Below the pieces are notes generated by a model. The model was not told where the DNA came from and searched no databases. It was given only the letters and a program-made list of their open reading frames with translations. Source: a virus. From it: a stretch of DNA of 37,930 bases. Of the stretch, positions 15,775 through 24,571 are shown piece by piece. The stretch is taken from positions 1 to 37,930 of IMG/VR virus record IMGVR_UViG_3300019487_000059, one strand, 5' to 3'. A program made the translations under genes and the position numbers. The stretch's first letter is position 1; every line of letters starts with the position of its first letter.

Positions 15775-16497
15775 ATTATTATTAAATTTCCAACTGGATT
15801 GTATCAAGATGCTGGCCAACTGCCTCAATCACCGAGTGACGTTGGAAATGTGATATATACTATATCAAATGAAGACCCTAAGAGATCAAATGCATTAGTC
15901 GTACAATTACCAGTAGCAGAAGAAATAAGGAAACGTCCTGGTATAGTGTATAATGATAAGGATCGTCGGGTGGCATTTGGCGAATTAATATATACATTGA
16001 TTGAAGCTAATAGAACAGAAACAGGAACAAATAGGAAATTATTTGATGTGGGAGAAATATTAGAATTTGATGATGATGATATCGTAATTCCTGATCAAAT
16101 GAAAATTCCAAAACAGGTTGATATTCAACATAATACTAATTTATTGGATCTAGAAGATATTGGTTTATCTGTTGATGAAATAAACAGTGTAATTACTCAA
16201 GTTGAAAATCGTAAGAAAGAACTTGAAAATAAAGTTGCAGAATTTCAATCATTAATTTCTAATAATCAAACTCTTATACAAGAGAATCAAAAGAAATTAA
16301 ATGAGACCCATAAAGCTATGAATGCCGTTAAAATTGCTTTTAACGATGCATCTAATCCAATAGTGTTAAAGTTATTGGCACATGTTGAAGAACTTTCTAA
16401 TGAAAGAGATACATTGATAGCTACTGTTAACAGTTTAAATGATGAGGCTTCCAAAGCATTTGATGAATTAATTAAAGTTTCAACTTTGGTGAAATAA
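15775..16497 (+). CDS. Coiled-coil structural protein, probable AUU start
   Basis: No ATG, GTG or TTG lies close enough to the Shine-Dalgarno AAAGGA at 15761-15766. The frame is open from 15763, and ATT 15775 sits 8 nt behind that site, giving a product beginning (M)IIKFPTGLYQDAGQLP of 240 residues. The only conventional start, TTG 15799, would remove the KFPTG segment and has no ribosome binding site. The N-terminal half is compact (NVIYTISNEDPKRSN). Residues ~150-235 form a long charged coiled coil. It lies between spike and gp25, so a baseplate role is likely, but the T4 counterpart is not recognised. Confidence 0.65.
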   Translation: MIIKFPTGLYQDAGQLPQSPSDVGNVIYTISNEDPKRSNALVVQLPVAEEIRKRPGIVYNDKDRRVAFGELIYTLIEANRTETGTNRKLFDVGEILEFDDDDIVIPDQMKIPKQVDIQHNTNLLDLEDIGLSVDEINSVITQVENRKKELENKVAEFQSLISNNQTLIQENQKKLNETHKAMNAVKIAFNDASNPIVLKLLAHVEELSNERDTLIATVNSLNDEASKAFDELIKVSTLVK

Positions 16498-16902
16498 ATG
16501 AAATCATTATTTTTTGGATTCAATCCACCATTCTTATCGGATATTGCTGTAATGCCTGTGCAGGCTGATGAGAGATTAATTAAGAATGATTTGTTACAAT
16601 TATTATTAACATCGCCAGGTGAACGTGTATTTCGAGGAAATTTTGGTACTGCTGTACGTAGTACGTTATTTGAACAGATCGATGATATATCAATAGATTC
16701 ATTGAGATCATCGATACTTGAAGCCATAGACACTTTTGAACCTAGAGTGAAAGTTTCAGAATTATTAATACAACCTGAAGAAAATAAAAATCAATTATCT
16801 ATAAAATTATTTGGATCATTAATAAATACACCAAATAAAACGTTAGAAATTGATTTATCTCTTCCTCTAAATAATACTATTCCACAGGAGCAATTGATTT
16901 AA
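16498..16902 (+). CDS. gp25: Baseplate wedge protein gp25-like (GPW/gp25 family)
   Basis: The protein has 134 residues (T4 gp25: 132). It contains the family hallmark LLLTSPGERVFRGNFGTAVR followed by STLFEQ, and the C-terminal beta strands expected for this fold. It belongs to the inner baseplate and interacts with the sheath start and with gp6-type wedges. The ATG follows the previous TAA directly, and the next gene starts 1 nt after its stop, consistent with a tight baseplate operon. Confidence 0.9.
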   Translation: MKSLFFGFNPPFLSDIAVMPVQADERLIKNDLLQLLLTSPGERVFRGNFGTAVRSTLFEQIDDISIDSLRSSILEAIDTFEPRVKVSELLIQPEENKNQLSIKLFGSLINTPNKTLEIDLSLPLNNTIPQEQLI

Positions 16903-16903
16903 T

Positions 16904-18580
16904 ATGGTTGATGAAACTGTTTTTAGTTTGCCTACTGATCCACAGGAATTTGGAGTTGTATTGACTCCTGCGGAGTTACGTCGTATAAATTTTAGTGCTT
17001 TAGATTTTCAAACGATGCGCAGGATGTTGATTGAGTATATTAAAACCTATTTTGCGGATGATTTTAATGATTTCGTTGCCAGTAATGGCGTAGTAATGTT
17101 TACTGAGTTGGTAGCAGCAGTTGGTAATATATTATCTCAACGTGGTGATATTTTGACTGATGAATCGTTTTTACCAACAGCTCAAACTAAAGAAGCAGTC
17201 ATTAATCATTTAAGATTAATTAATCAAGATATTAAAAGAGCCACTCCAGCAATTGTGGATGTTGAGGTTAGTGTAGGCACCCCTACATTAGCCAATGTTA
17301 GTATAACGCCTGGAATTAGATTTAATTTAACAGGTGCCGATGGCAATCCATTAACTTATGAATTATATAGATCACCTGGCGATTTTAATAGTAAAATCGT
17401 AATACCAGTTGGTAAACGTGGAATTGTAGCGTTTGGGATTGAAGGTAGATTTGCTGATCCAATTGTTGTTGAATCAGCTGGTGGATCAGATCAGATAATT
17501 GATATACAAAATGTAAATGTTTTGAATGAACCTATCGTTGTGGAAGTGACTACTGGTAATTTTACTACAGAATGGAAGCGCGTTGCGAACATTGAGAGAT
17601 TTGACTCTAATGATGAAGTATTTGAAGTGAAATTTTTGTCTGATAGAGCTAGAATAGTGTTTGGAGATGATGTTGCAGGTAAATCACCATTGTCTGGTCA
17701 AACAATAACTGTTCGTTATAGAATAGGTGGTGGAATTCGTGGACGCATTCAAGCCAATGCTATCAATGAATCTAGACCTATAGTTCCAGATGCACCAGTA
17801 AATGCTCCAATAGAAGTATTTTTCAGAAATATTTCTCCAAGTTCAGGTGGGACTGATGAAGAAAGTTTAGATGCCGCTAGAACTAGAGCGCCCAAAGAGG
17901 CTGCGACATTGGGATCAGCCACATCTGGTGAGGATTATGCACAATTAGCCAAAGAATTTACACATCCTGTATTTGGTTCAGTGCTTCGTGCTATAGCAAT
18001 TTTGCGAACTGGTGTTGAAGCGGTTTTATCAGATCTGGCAACGAAGGTGCGTGCGGCTTCGTCTATAGATGAAGCTGTAGTTATTCTAGATGCTAATTTT
18101 ATTAATAGAAATATTGTTGAATTGTACATCTTAGCAGAAGGTCCTGATAATATCCCGGTATTACCGAGTGCTGGATTGAAGAAGGGTTTAACTCAATTTT
18201 TCTCTGAATTGGCGGTACTTACTGATGAAGTACGAGTATTAGACGGAGCTATAAAATCTATAAATTTTAGAGCTAATGTTATTATAAGTAGATCGGCAGA
18301 TGTTGGTACTGTTAGAGAAGCTGTGAATACGGTTATAGATGACTTCTTTAATGTTAAGAATTTTGATATGGGTCAAGCATTGTATTTAAGTCATTTATAT
18401 GAAGCAATTCAATCTGTTCCTGGAGTTAAATTTGTGACAATATTCGATCCCGCAGATGATATATTACCTACTAAACGCCTTGCAGAAATAGATTCAATTG
18501 GTGTCGGCATGAATGAGTTGATAACGCTTGGTGAGAAGAATGTTCTATTCTTCTTTGAACGTGGTGCAGCTGATCGTTAG
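16904..18580 (+). CDS. gp6: Baseplate wedge protein gp6-like (baseplate J family)
   Basis: The protein has 558 residues. The N-terminus has the gp6-like DFQTMRRMLIEYIKTYFADD and ASNGVVMFTELVAAVGNILS. The middle has the Baseplate_J pattern: an RIVFGDDVAGKSP strand, then VRYRIGGGIRGRIQANAI, and SSGGTDEESLDAARTRAP. This wedge protein forms the central ring around the hub together with gp25 and gp53. It overlaps the end of the convergent minus-strand gene by 4 nt. Confidence 0.88.
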   Translation: MVDETVFSLPTDPQEFGVVLTPAELRRINFSALDFQTMRRMLIEYIKTYFADDFNDFVASNGVVMFTELVAAVGNILSQRGDILTDESFLPTAQTKEAVINHLRLINQDIKRATPAIVDVEVSVGTPTLANVSITPGIRFNLTGADGNPLTYELYRSPGDFNSKIVIPVGKRGIVAFGIEGRFADPIVVESAGGSDQIIDIQNVNVLNEPIVVEVTTGNFTTEWKRVANIERFDSNDEVFEVKFLSDRARIVFGDDVAGKSPLSGQTITVRYRIGGGIRGRIQANAINESRPIVPDAPVNAPIEVFFRNISPSSGGTDEESLDAARTRAPKEAATLGSATSGEDYAQLAKEFTHPVFGSVLRAIAILRTGVEAVLSDLATKVRAASSIDEAVVILDANFINRNIVELYILAEGPDNIPVLPSAGLKKGLTQFFSELAVLTDEVRVLDGAIKSINFRANVIISRSADVGTVREAVNTVIDDFFNVKNFDMGQALYLSHLYEAIQSVPGVKFVTIFDPADDILPTKRLAEIDSIGVGMNELITLGEKNVLFFFERGAADR

Positions 18581-18810
18581 GACAATTCAGAATCTATCTG
18601 CTTCATGAACTTCTTTAGTACTCTATTTAATAAACATGTAACATCATAAAAATGCCCACGATAAAACAATGCGATTTCATCACTTTCAGGTTTGGCAGCG
18701 ATTACAATGGCATTTTCAATTTTGTGTTGTTCCAATAATGGGCCTATTATATCATTTATTTTTTTATCAAGAGAATCTTGAGATGTTTCTGAAACATTAT
18801 GTTCTTCCAT
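18577..18810 (-). CDS. Small hypothetical phage protein
   Basis: Start ATG 18810 (MEEHNVSETSQDSLDK, 77 residues) is supported by GGAG 5 nt upstream; a longer frame to 18834 lacks such a signal. The C-terminal half, AIVIAAKPESDEIALFYRGH followed by FYDVTCLLNRVLKK, is compact and resembles small conserved hypotheticals of other T4-like phages. It has no known function. It is antisense to, and overlaps, the last 4 nt of the gp6-like gene. Confidence 0.6.
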   Translation of the reverse strand: MEEHNVSETSQDSLDKKINDIIGPLLEQHKIENAIVIAAKPESDEIALFYRGHFYDVTCLLNRVLKKFMKQIDSELS

Positions 18811-18819
18811 ATTACTCCA

Positions 18820-18827
18820 GTATTTTA
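18820..18827 (-). promoter_or_regulatory. Shared TAAAATAC octamer (second site)
   Basis: The minus strand reads TTATAAAATAC directly before the GGAG of the gene starting at 18810. The octamer is identical to those at 1121-1128 and 24527-24534. All three lie between divergent genes. Confidence 0.3.
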
Positions 18828-18833
18828 TAAACA

Positions 18834-19508
18834 ATGGCCGATTATAATACAGTCATTTCTATGTACGCTTCGTATAGACGTGCGATGGTAAATGTTGGAT
18901 GGAAAGTTAAATTACCTGCCAATACTAATCCTTCTAAAACATATGCATATCGTGCAATTAATAAATTTATTGATCAAGTCAAACAATGGAAGCTTGATAA
19001 TTCTATGATTGACATGCTGATAAATGAAATAGTCCAATATGGTAAACGCAATGGATTGTTAAGTAAAGGTACAGCATTGTTGAATATGAAATCAATCTTG
19101 CAGATATGCTATAATTTATTAAAGGGTCAAACAGATAGATCTGAATTATTGATTAATGAAATTAAAAAATCTCATGAATTCGTTTGTAAACATGCAAATG
19201 TTAATAAAGTTAAAATTTTTGTAACTAATCAACATAAAAATGGTTATGCTAATATTACTAAATGGTTTAGATCTGGCAATATTTCATTAAGTTATATTTC
19301 CATATCTGCTTCATGTAGAAAAGCTCTTAATTTGTTGAGTGTTGAAGATCGTTATGAATTTCCTGATGATTGTGCTTTATTGAGAAATAAGATTAAAATA
19401 TTACATGATAGTAATATGCGTGAGAAAATAAATAATATCATGGGTACTGATTTATTAGATATTGGATTAATGGAGAGTAGAAATGAAGATTTCAAGACAC
19501 TTCACTAA
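18834..19508 (+). CDS. Conserved-looking helical phage protein of unknown function
   Basis: This 224-residue protein starts at ATG 18834. It is basic and mostly helical, with NPSKTYAYRAINKFIDQVKQ, then INEIVQYGKRNGLLSKGTAL followed by LNMKSILQICYNLL. Proteins of this type occur in other large T4-like phages, but their role is not known to me. Its 3' end overlaps the nrdJ start by 26 nt, so it would be co-expressed with the reductase. It lacks a visible Shine-Dalgarno. Confidence 0.6.
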   Translation: MADYNTVISMYASYRRAMVNVGWKVKLPANTNPSKTYAYRAINKFIDQVKQWKLDNSMIDMLINEIVQYGKRNGLLSKGTALLNMKSILQICYNLLKGQTDRSELLINEIKKSHEFVCKHANVNKVKIFVTNQHKNGYANITKWFRSGNISLSYISISASCRKALNLLSVEDRYEFPDDCALLRNKIKILHDSNMREKINNIMGTDLLDIGLMESRNEDFKTLH

Positions 19509-22500
19509 AGCTGGAATTGATCCATTTAGTTATGTTGATTGGCGTGAGACCAATACAATTATTAAAAATGAAGTAACTGGTGAAGTGATTTTTAAAATTG
19601 AAAATGCTGAAGTACCAGCACATTTTTCTCAAATATCTCAAGATATAATTTTATCAAAATATTTAAGACTTACTAATATACCAACTAAAACTATAAAGAT
19701 TTCAGAAAAGACGCCAAGTGGTAAATTTATACCAGAATGGCTTCAACGATCTGTCCCGGTTGATGGATGTCAATTTAGTTATGAAATAAGTACTAAACAA
19801 GTGTTTCATCGAATGGCAGGATTTTGGACGTATTGGGGATTCTGGTATAATTATTTTGATTCTGAAGAAGATGCGCGAGCATTTTATGATGAGTCAATTT
19901 TTATGTTAGAAAATCAAATTGCTGCTCCAAATACTCCTCAATGGTTTAATAGTGGCATATATTGGGCATATGGATATACTGGTAAAAAGAAAGGATTCTG
20001 GAAAGCCGATCCTCAAACTTGTGTTGCTACAGAAACAGAAAATACATATGAATATCCAGGTGTTCATGCATGCCATCTTCAATCAGTGGGTGATAATTTA
20101 TTCGAGAGTGATGGTATCTTTAATAGAATAGTTAGTGAAGCTCGAGCATTTGTGTCTGGTGGTGGGACTGGTAGTAATTTTTCGGCAATTCGTTCGCGAT
20201 TTGAGAAACTTAGTAGTGGTAATATGGCTACTGGTTTGATGAGTTTCTTAAAAATATTTGATAAATCCGCTGGAGTTGTTAAATCTGGGTCTACACAAAG
20301 ACGAGCTGCTAAAATGGTAGTTGTGGATGCTGACCACCCTGAAGTATTAGAATTTATAAATTGGAAAGGTGTTGAAGAGAAGAAAGTTCAAGCATTAGCA
20401 CATAATGGATTTGATGCTGGTTGGGAAGGTGAAGCCTATCAAACTGTATCTGGACAAAATTCTAATAATTCAATTCGTATTAATAAAAAATTTATTGATT
20501 CGGTTGTAAATGATATAATATGGGAGATGACTGCTCGTACCACTGGTAAAGTTGTTAGACAAATTAAAGCATCCGAATTATGGCAAGCAATTAAGAAAGC
20601 TGCATGGGAATCTGGTGATCCAGGTATTCAGTATGATGATATTATCAATGATTGGAATACTTGTAAAAATGATGGTCGTATTAGGACTAGTAATCCATGT
20701 AATGAGTATGTTTTCTTAGATGATACATCGTGTAATTTAGCAACTTTGAATTTGCAGCGCTTATTTACTGACAATGGAGAATTGAAAATTGATGATTTTA
20801 AAGTTGCTTGCAGACATTGGATGATGGTATTGGATATATCGATAAATGCGGCACAGTTGCCCACTAAGGCATTGGCTGAAGGAACAGTGAAATATAGAAC
20901 TACTGGTTTAGGTCATTCTGGTATTGGAGCAGTTCTTATGCGGGCTGGTATACCTTATGATAGTGATAAGGCATGCCATTTATTAGCTGCTGTCACATCA
21001 TTGATGTTAGCTGAAAGTTATAGTATTAGTGCTGAAATGGCAAATGATCTTGGTACATTTCCTAGATATGCTGCCAATAAAGAATGTATGAATGCTGTGT
21101 TGCACAATCATGCAGTTAGCTCTCTTAAAAAGACTGAAAAATCGTGGTCTCTTCATAATTTAACAATAAAACCTTGGATAATAGATCATAATGCAATATC
21201 TGATACTTTAAGTGAAGCTATTACTGCTTCATGGAACAATACAATATCATTAGGTAATAAACATGGATATCGCAATGCGTTTACGACGGTTATTCAACCA
21301 AGTGGCACTGTTGGATTGATATTGGGTTGTGATACTACTGCCATTGAACCAGATTTCGGCATAGTTAAATTTAAACGTTTATCTGGTGGCGGATCAATGA
21401 AAATTGTCAACGAATCAGTTGAAATTGCATTGCGTAATTTAGGTTATACTGAACAACAAATTGATGATATAATGGTATATGTTCTTGGAAATAATACACT
21501 GGATGGTGCACCATATATTAATAGACAATCACTGATTGAACGTGGTATTACTGAATCTGATTTAGATGATATAGAAGCTAGATTTAGTGGATTGTGTCAA
21601 TTACGATATGCCATAATGCCACATAATTTATCTGATGAATCATTATATGCTATCGGATGTAATAAAACTACAGCTAATATTTTTAGTGCAATGGGGTTTC
21701 TTCAAGAACAATATGTTGAAGCTAATAAATGGATATGTGGATTTGGTACCTTAGAAGGTGCTCCCCATATTAAACCCGAACATCTCAACATATTTGATTG
21801 CGCAAATCGGAGTGGATATGGCAAACGATTTATTGGATGGGAGGCTCATGTTCGAATGTGTTCTGCTACATCAACATTTGTTTCGGGAGCGATATCTAAA
21901 ACTATAAATATGCCTAATGATGCAACAGAAGATGATATCGGGAAGGTTTATTTAATGTCATTTGATGGTCGTGGATCGACTAATTATTGTCCTGGTGGGA
22001 TTAAAGGTTTGGCAGTGTATAGAGATGGATCTAAACAATCTCAACCTCTTAATAATCCAACTGATATGAATTGGTGGATGTCATCAATTGATGATAATAA
22101 AATATATTTCCGTGGTGATCGTCGTAGACCACCTCGGAAACGTGAGTTAGTTGCTCATGAAATTACTATTTTTAATCCTCAAGGTTCTCATAAAGTAATT
22201 ATAAAGTTTGGAGAATATGAGGATGGAAATTTGGCAGAAGTATGGATAGAAGTTGGTAAGAGTAATCCAGATTTCACATTAGCAATGCGGTGGATGAGTA
22301 GAGCAATGTCTAATGCTATTCAATATGGACAGCCGTTGTCAGAAATTGCTGATAGTTTTATAAATGAGGAAGGTGGCCCAGCTGGTCGTACAGATCATCA
22401 ATATATAACATATTGTTCTAGTGTTCCAGATTTGGTAGTAAAATTAGCCATGCTAGAATATGAAGGCGATACAACGTATTGTAAGCGTATACCAGCACAA

Positions 22501-22707
22501 CATGAAGTTCGACGTGGACGTATATCCTATAAAAATGGTAATGGCAATGGTAATGGGCATAAAACAAATGGTGTATTAGGAGAACGTAGTATTATCACTA
22601 CACAAAAGGGCAGGGGTTGTCCCAAATGTGGATCTAGTGATTTACAGAAGTTCCCATGTGAATTATGTAATGCATGTGGATCATCATTGGGAGGGTGTTC
22701 TCCGTAA
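19483..22707 (+). CDS. nrdJ: Class II (adenosylcobalamin-dependent) ribonucleoside reductase NrdJ
   Basis: This 1074-residue enzyme has a strong ribosome binding site (GGAGAG) before ATG 19483. It converts ribonucleotides to deoxyribonucleotides using adenosylcobalamin to create the thiyl radical. Visible catalytic residues are the redox Cys197 in GVHACHLQSVGDN, the thiyl Cys406 and Glu408 in NPCNEY, and the partner Cys417 in DDTSCNLATL. The substrate-binding loop is VIQPSGTVGLILG. An Asn-Gly-rich linker leads to a C-terminal CPKCG...CELCNACG...GGC segment that is likely to receive electrons from thioredoxin. There is no intein, although reductases are common intein hosts. T4 itself uses class I and III enzymes, so this is a gene-content difference. 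Confidence 0.96.
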   Translation: MKISRHFTKAGIDPFSYVDWRETNTIIKNEVTGEVIFKIENAEVPAHFSQISQDIILSKYLRLTNIPTKTIKISEKTPSGKFIPEWLQRSVPVDGCQFSYEISTKQVFHRMAGFWTYWGFWYNYFDSEEDARAFYDESIFMLENQIAAPNTPQWFNSGIYWAYGYTGKKKGFWKADPQTCVATETENTYEYPGVHACHLQSVGDNLFESDGIFNRIVSEARAFVSGGGTGSNFSAIRSRFEKLSSGNMATGLMSFLKIFDKSAGVVKSGSTQRRAAKMVVVDADHPEVLEFINWKGVEEKKVQALAHNGFDAGWEGEAYQTVSGQNSNNSIRINKKFIDSVVNDIIWEMTARTTGKVVRQIKASELWQAIKKAAWESGDPGIQYDDIINDWNTCKNDGRIRTSNPCNEYVFLDDTSCNLATLNLQRLFTDNGELKIDDFKVACRHWMMVLDISINAAQLPTKALAEGTVKYRTTGLGHSGIGAVLMRAGIPYDSDKACHLLAAVTSLMLAESYSISAEMANDLGTFPRYAANKECMNAVLHNHAVSSLKKTEKSWSLHNLTIKPWIIDHNAISDTLSEAITASWNNTISLGNKHGYRNAFTTVIQPSGTVGLILGCDTTAIEPDFGIVKFKRLSGGGSMKIVNESVEIALRNLGYTEQQIDDIMVYVLGNNTLDGAPYINRQSLIERGITESDLDDIEARFSGLCQLRYAIMPHNLSDESLYAIGCNKTTANIFSAMGFLQEQYVEANKWICGFGTLEGAPHIKPEHLNIFDCANRSGYGKRFIGWEAHVRMCSATSTFVSGAISKTINMPNDATEDDIGKVYLMSFDGRGSTNYCPGGIKGLAVYRDGSKQSQPLNNPTDMNWWMSSIDDNKIYFRGDRRRPPRKRELVAHEITIFNPQGSHKVIIKFGEYEDGNLAEVWIEVGKSNPDFTLAMRWMSRAMSNAIQYGQPLSEIADSFINEEGGPAGRTDHQYITYCSSVPDLVVKLAMLEYEGDTTYCKRIPAQHEVRRGRISYKNGNGNGNGHKTNGVLGERSIITTQKGRGCPKCGSSDLQKFPCELCNACGSSLGGCSP

Positions 22708-22717
22708 AATATATATT

Positions 22718-23143
22718 ATGGTAAATGAAGATATTATTAAAAGAATTGCAGAATTATTGAATGAAGATGATCAAGGAATACATGATCATGATGTGTGGGG
22801 TGATGCATATAGTGCTTCACAATTATTATCACAAACGTTCCGTGATATCGATTGTTCAACAATGAATCAAGATGAAGCTATACAATATCTTGATGATTTT
22901 GTGAAACTTCAAAATGATCCTAGAATTACTATACAAGTTATTGAATATGCCAAACATGAGATTATGACTAGCTGGAATGAAGTAGCGCAAGCTTTTTGCC
23001 GACATAATCGCGATGAATCTGGTGAAGAAATTGTTGCTGGTACAGATAACGATTTGAATGTACCTTGGGGTGATGATTTGGATGTAGATATAGATCGTGA
23101 AGATTTTGAAGATAATTTAGATTTTGATGTTGATGAAAAATGA
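22718..23143 (+). CDS. Acidic hypothetical protein with an HDxDxW motif
   Basis: Start ATG 22718 (MVNEDIIKRIAELLNE, 141 residues) follows nrdJ by 10 nt; an open frame further upstream only shadows nrdJ. Residues ~17-25 read DQGIHDHDVW, the HDxDxW motif seen in three other proteins of the window. The middle is helical and the last ~40 residues are strongly acidic (DDLDVDIDREDFEDNLDFDV). Its TGA overlaps the ATG of the next gene (ATGA). The acidic tail might mimic DNA or bind a basic partner, which is inference. Confidence 0.65.
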   Translation: MVNEDIIKRIAELLNEDDQGIHDHDVWGDAYSASQLLSQTFRDIDCSTMNQDEAIQYLDDFVKLQNDPRITIQVIEYAKHEIMTSWNEVAQAFCRHNRDESGEEIVAGTDNDLNVPWGDDLDVDIDREDFEDNLDFDVDEK

Positions 23144-23715
23144 ATTCTCAATGTTTCGATTTGAAGATTGGATATATTTCCAAACTCAGACAAGAAACTG
23201 CTAATAAAGTTTTAAAATTAAAATCGTTAATAACGCCAGATAAAATATCATTCCCATTAGAGACTTTAATATCGAAATTGTTTGATCTAGGTGGTATAAT
23301 TAGTGGAGGTGCAGCATTATCATTATTAAATAATAAACCAATACGCGATATTGATTTTTATTTTAATAATGATAATTCTTACGTAGAAGCTGCTAATTTA
23401 GTTGGATTTAATAGGAAAATTGATGTTTGTTGGTATTTTAATAATCCTATGGAATTACATGATATATCATATGTAATGTGTACGTTAAATCGAAATGGTG
23501 TATATATAACTGAAGCAGCGCAAGAGGCATTTGATACAGGAATTTCTGAATTGTATTTAAATCATATAATATATCCTAATCGTACAGCACAGAGAATGTT
23601 AAAATATAATGACCGGTATAATTGTAAATTTAAATTGGCACAAGTGTTAGCATTTATTTCAATATTTAATATTGAACGACAAATTGCAAATAAATTATTG
23701 ACAATAAGTATATGA
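23140..23715 (+). CDS. Nucleotidyltransferase-fold protein
   Basis: This 191-residue protein starts at an ATGA overlap with the previous gene. Residues 56-72 (GGAALSLLNNKPIRDID) match the nucleotidyltransferase signature GG-x(9-13)-DxD, with Asp70 and Asp72 as likely metal ligands; Asp95 in KIDVCWYF is a candidate third acid. A C-terminal RTAQRMLKYNDRYNCKF helix recalls the region after the catalytic core in CCA-adding and related phage enzymes. It could modify an RNA or protein with a nucleotide. The substrate is unknown. Confidence 0.65.
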   Translation: MNSQCFDLKIGYISKLRQETANKVLKLKSLITPDKISFPLETLISKLFDLGGIISGGAALSLLNNKPIRDIDFYFNNDNSYVEAANLVGFNRKIDVCWYFNNPMELHDISYVMCTLNRNGVYITEAAQEAFDTGISELYLNHIIYPNRTAQRMLKYNDRYNCKFKLAQVLAFISIFNIERQIANKLLTISI

Positions 23716-23870
23716 AACGAAATAAGATTAAAACTAATAAAGCGCAAATTAAAGGTAATGCATTTCGTGTTCCAAAGGATTGGGATGTGAAATGTCACAT
23801 GCAGATGGATAGCGATTGGGCCAAGCAGCGTGTGGAGCAGAAGGAAAAGTCAGTTCCAAATGGCAAATAA
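23712..23870 (+). CDS. Small basic hypothetical protein
   Basis: This 52-residue frame starts at ATG 23712, overlapping the nucleotidyltransferase stop (ATGA), and ends at TAA 23870. The product is basic (MKRNKIKTNKAQIKGNAFRV) with KDWDVKCHMQMDSDWAKQ in the middle. The tight overlap, the plausible composition and the absence of any alternative gene support it as real. It may act with the nucleotidyltransferase upstream. No family is recognised. Confidence 0.6.
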   Translation: MKRNKIKTNKAQIKGNAFRVPKDWDVKCHMQMDSDWAKQRVEQKEKSVPNGK

Positions 23871-23900
23871 ATTGTTTAATGGGCAAAGAAACTTATTTTA

Positions 23901-24524
23901 CTAAGGATTAGTATCCTGATCAAACCAAGTTTTTAATTTATCTCTAGATTTTAGGAATAATTTGTACTTTTTAGATGATATCTTACCTAATTCACACATT
24001 CTATTTAGAGATTTTAACCCACGCAAAATAACATATTGATCTTCGGGTCCACCAAATGTCATAAGCCATGCTAATGCTCGTTTATATTTAGAATTTACTA
24101 ATTCTTCGCAGAAACCGCTGAAATCTGGTATTAAAATAGAATTTCGAACACATTCTAATTTGATATTTATGTCTGGATCGTGTTTGGCCCAATAATAATA
24201 TGCGGCATATAACCATTCTTGTGCATTTTTTCTATCTCGTGCTAGTTTAATTGCTTTGGTGTATGCTTTCCTCATTGTTTTGATTTCATTTTTATCATAA
24301 CTGCGATGACCAAGCATTATGTATGCCAATATAGCTAAATTAATTAATTTATTTTGAAGTAGAATTTGGCAGAATTTATTATATTTATTGAATCCAATAG
24401 TTTTACAATATTGACTTAGGAATTCTTGACATTTTGCACTAAATGGATGGACATTCAATGATTGGAATAATTTTTTATAATTTCGTGTTTTTGCTGCCGT
24501 CCAAAATTTATCTAAATTATACAT
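23901..24524 (-). CDS. Hypothetical helical protein
   Basis: This 207-residue minus-strand protein is lysine-rich and helical throughout, with NLAILAYIMLGHRSYDKNEI and AQEWLYAAYYYWAKHDPDIN, and repeating Ala/Leu/Tyr helix pairs that look like an alpha-solenoid (TPR-like) arrangement. It has no catalytic motif. It is convergent with the small gene ending at 23870 and divergent from the helicase. The minus-strand octamer TAAAATAC lies 2 nt upstream of its ATG, leaving almost no leader. Function is unknown. Confidence 0.65.
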   Translation of the reverse strand: MYNLDKFWTAAKTRNYKKLFQSLNVHPFSAKCQEFLSQYCKTIGFNKYNKFCQILLQNKLINLAILAYIMLGHRSYDKNEIKTMRKAYTKAIKLARDRKNAQEWLYAAYYYWAKHDPDINIKLECVRNSILIPDFSGFCEELVNSKYKRALAWLMTFGGPEDQYVILRGLKSLNRMCELGKISSKKYKLFLKSRDKLKTWFDQDTNP

Positions 24525-24526
24525 AT

Positions 24527-24534
24527 GTATTTTA
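24527..24534 (-). promoter_or_regulatory. Shared TAAAATAC octamer (third site)
   Basis: This site is identical to those at 1121-1128 and 18820-18827. It lies only 2 nt from the minus-strand ATG at 24524 and 37 nt from the helicase ATG at 24572. At this spacing it cannot be an ordinary -10 for the minus gene unless a later start is used, so it may act as an operator or serve the plus strand. Confidence 0.25.
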
Positions 24535-24571
24535 GTAATATGAATTCTAAATTATATTTAAGTATAGACTT

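Noticed and set aside
22540-22570. Short GGTAATGG-type repeats near the end of nrdJ
   Set aside because: They encode an Asn-Gly linker before the C-terminal Cys segment and are not an independent repeat element.
19483-22707. Possible intein in nrdJ
   Set aside because: The reductase reads continuously through all catalytic motifs; no Cys/Ser-start block A or terminal HN with a +1 nucleophile interrupts conserved sequence.
22628-22717. N-terminal extension of the gene at 22718
   Set aside because: It overlaps the Cys-rich end of nrdJ out of frame; ATG 22718 fits the 10-nt gap after nrdJ.
23900-23925. Small AGGAT/ATCCT hairpin as a terminator between convergent genes
   Set aside because: The stem is only 5 bp, lies inside the end of the minus-strand gene and is not followed directly by a U-run.
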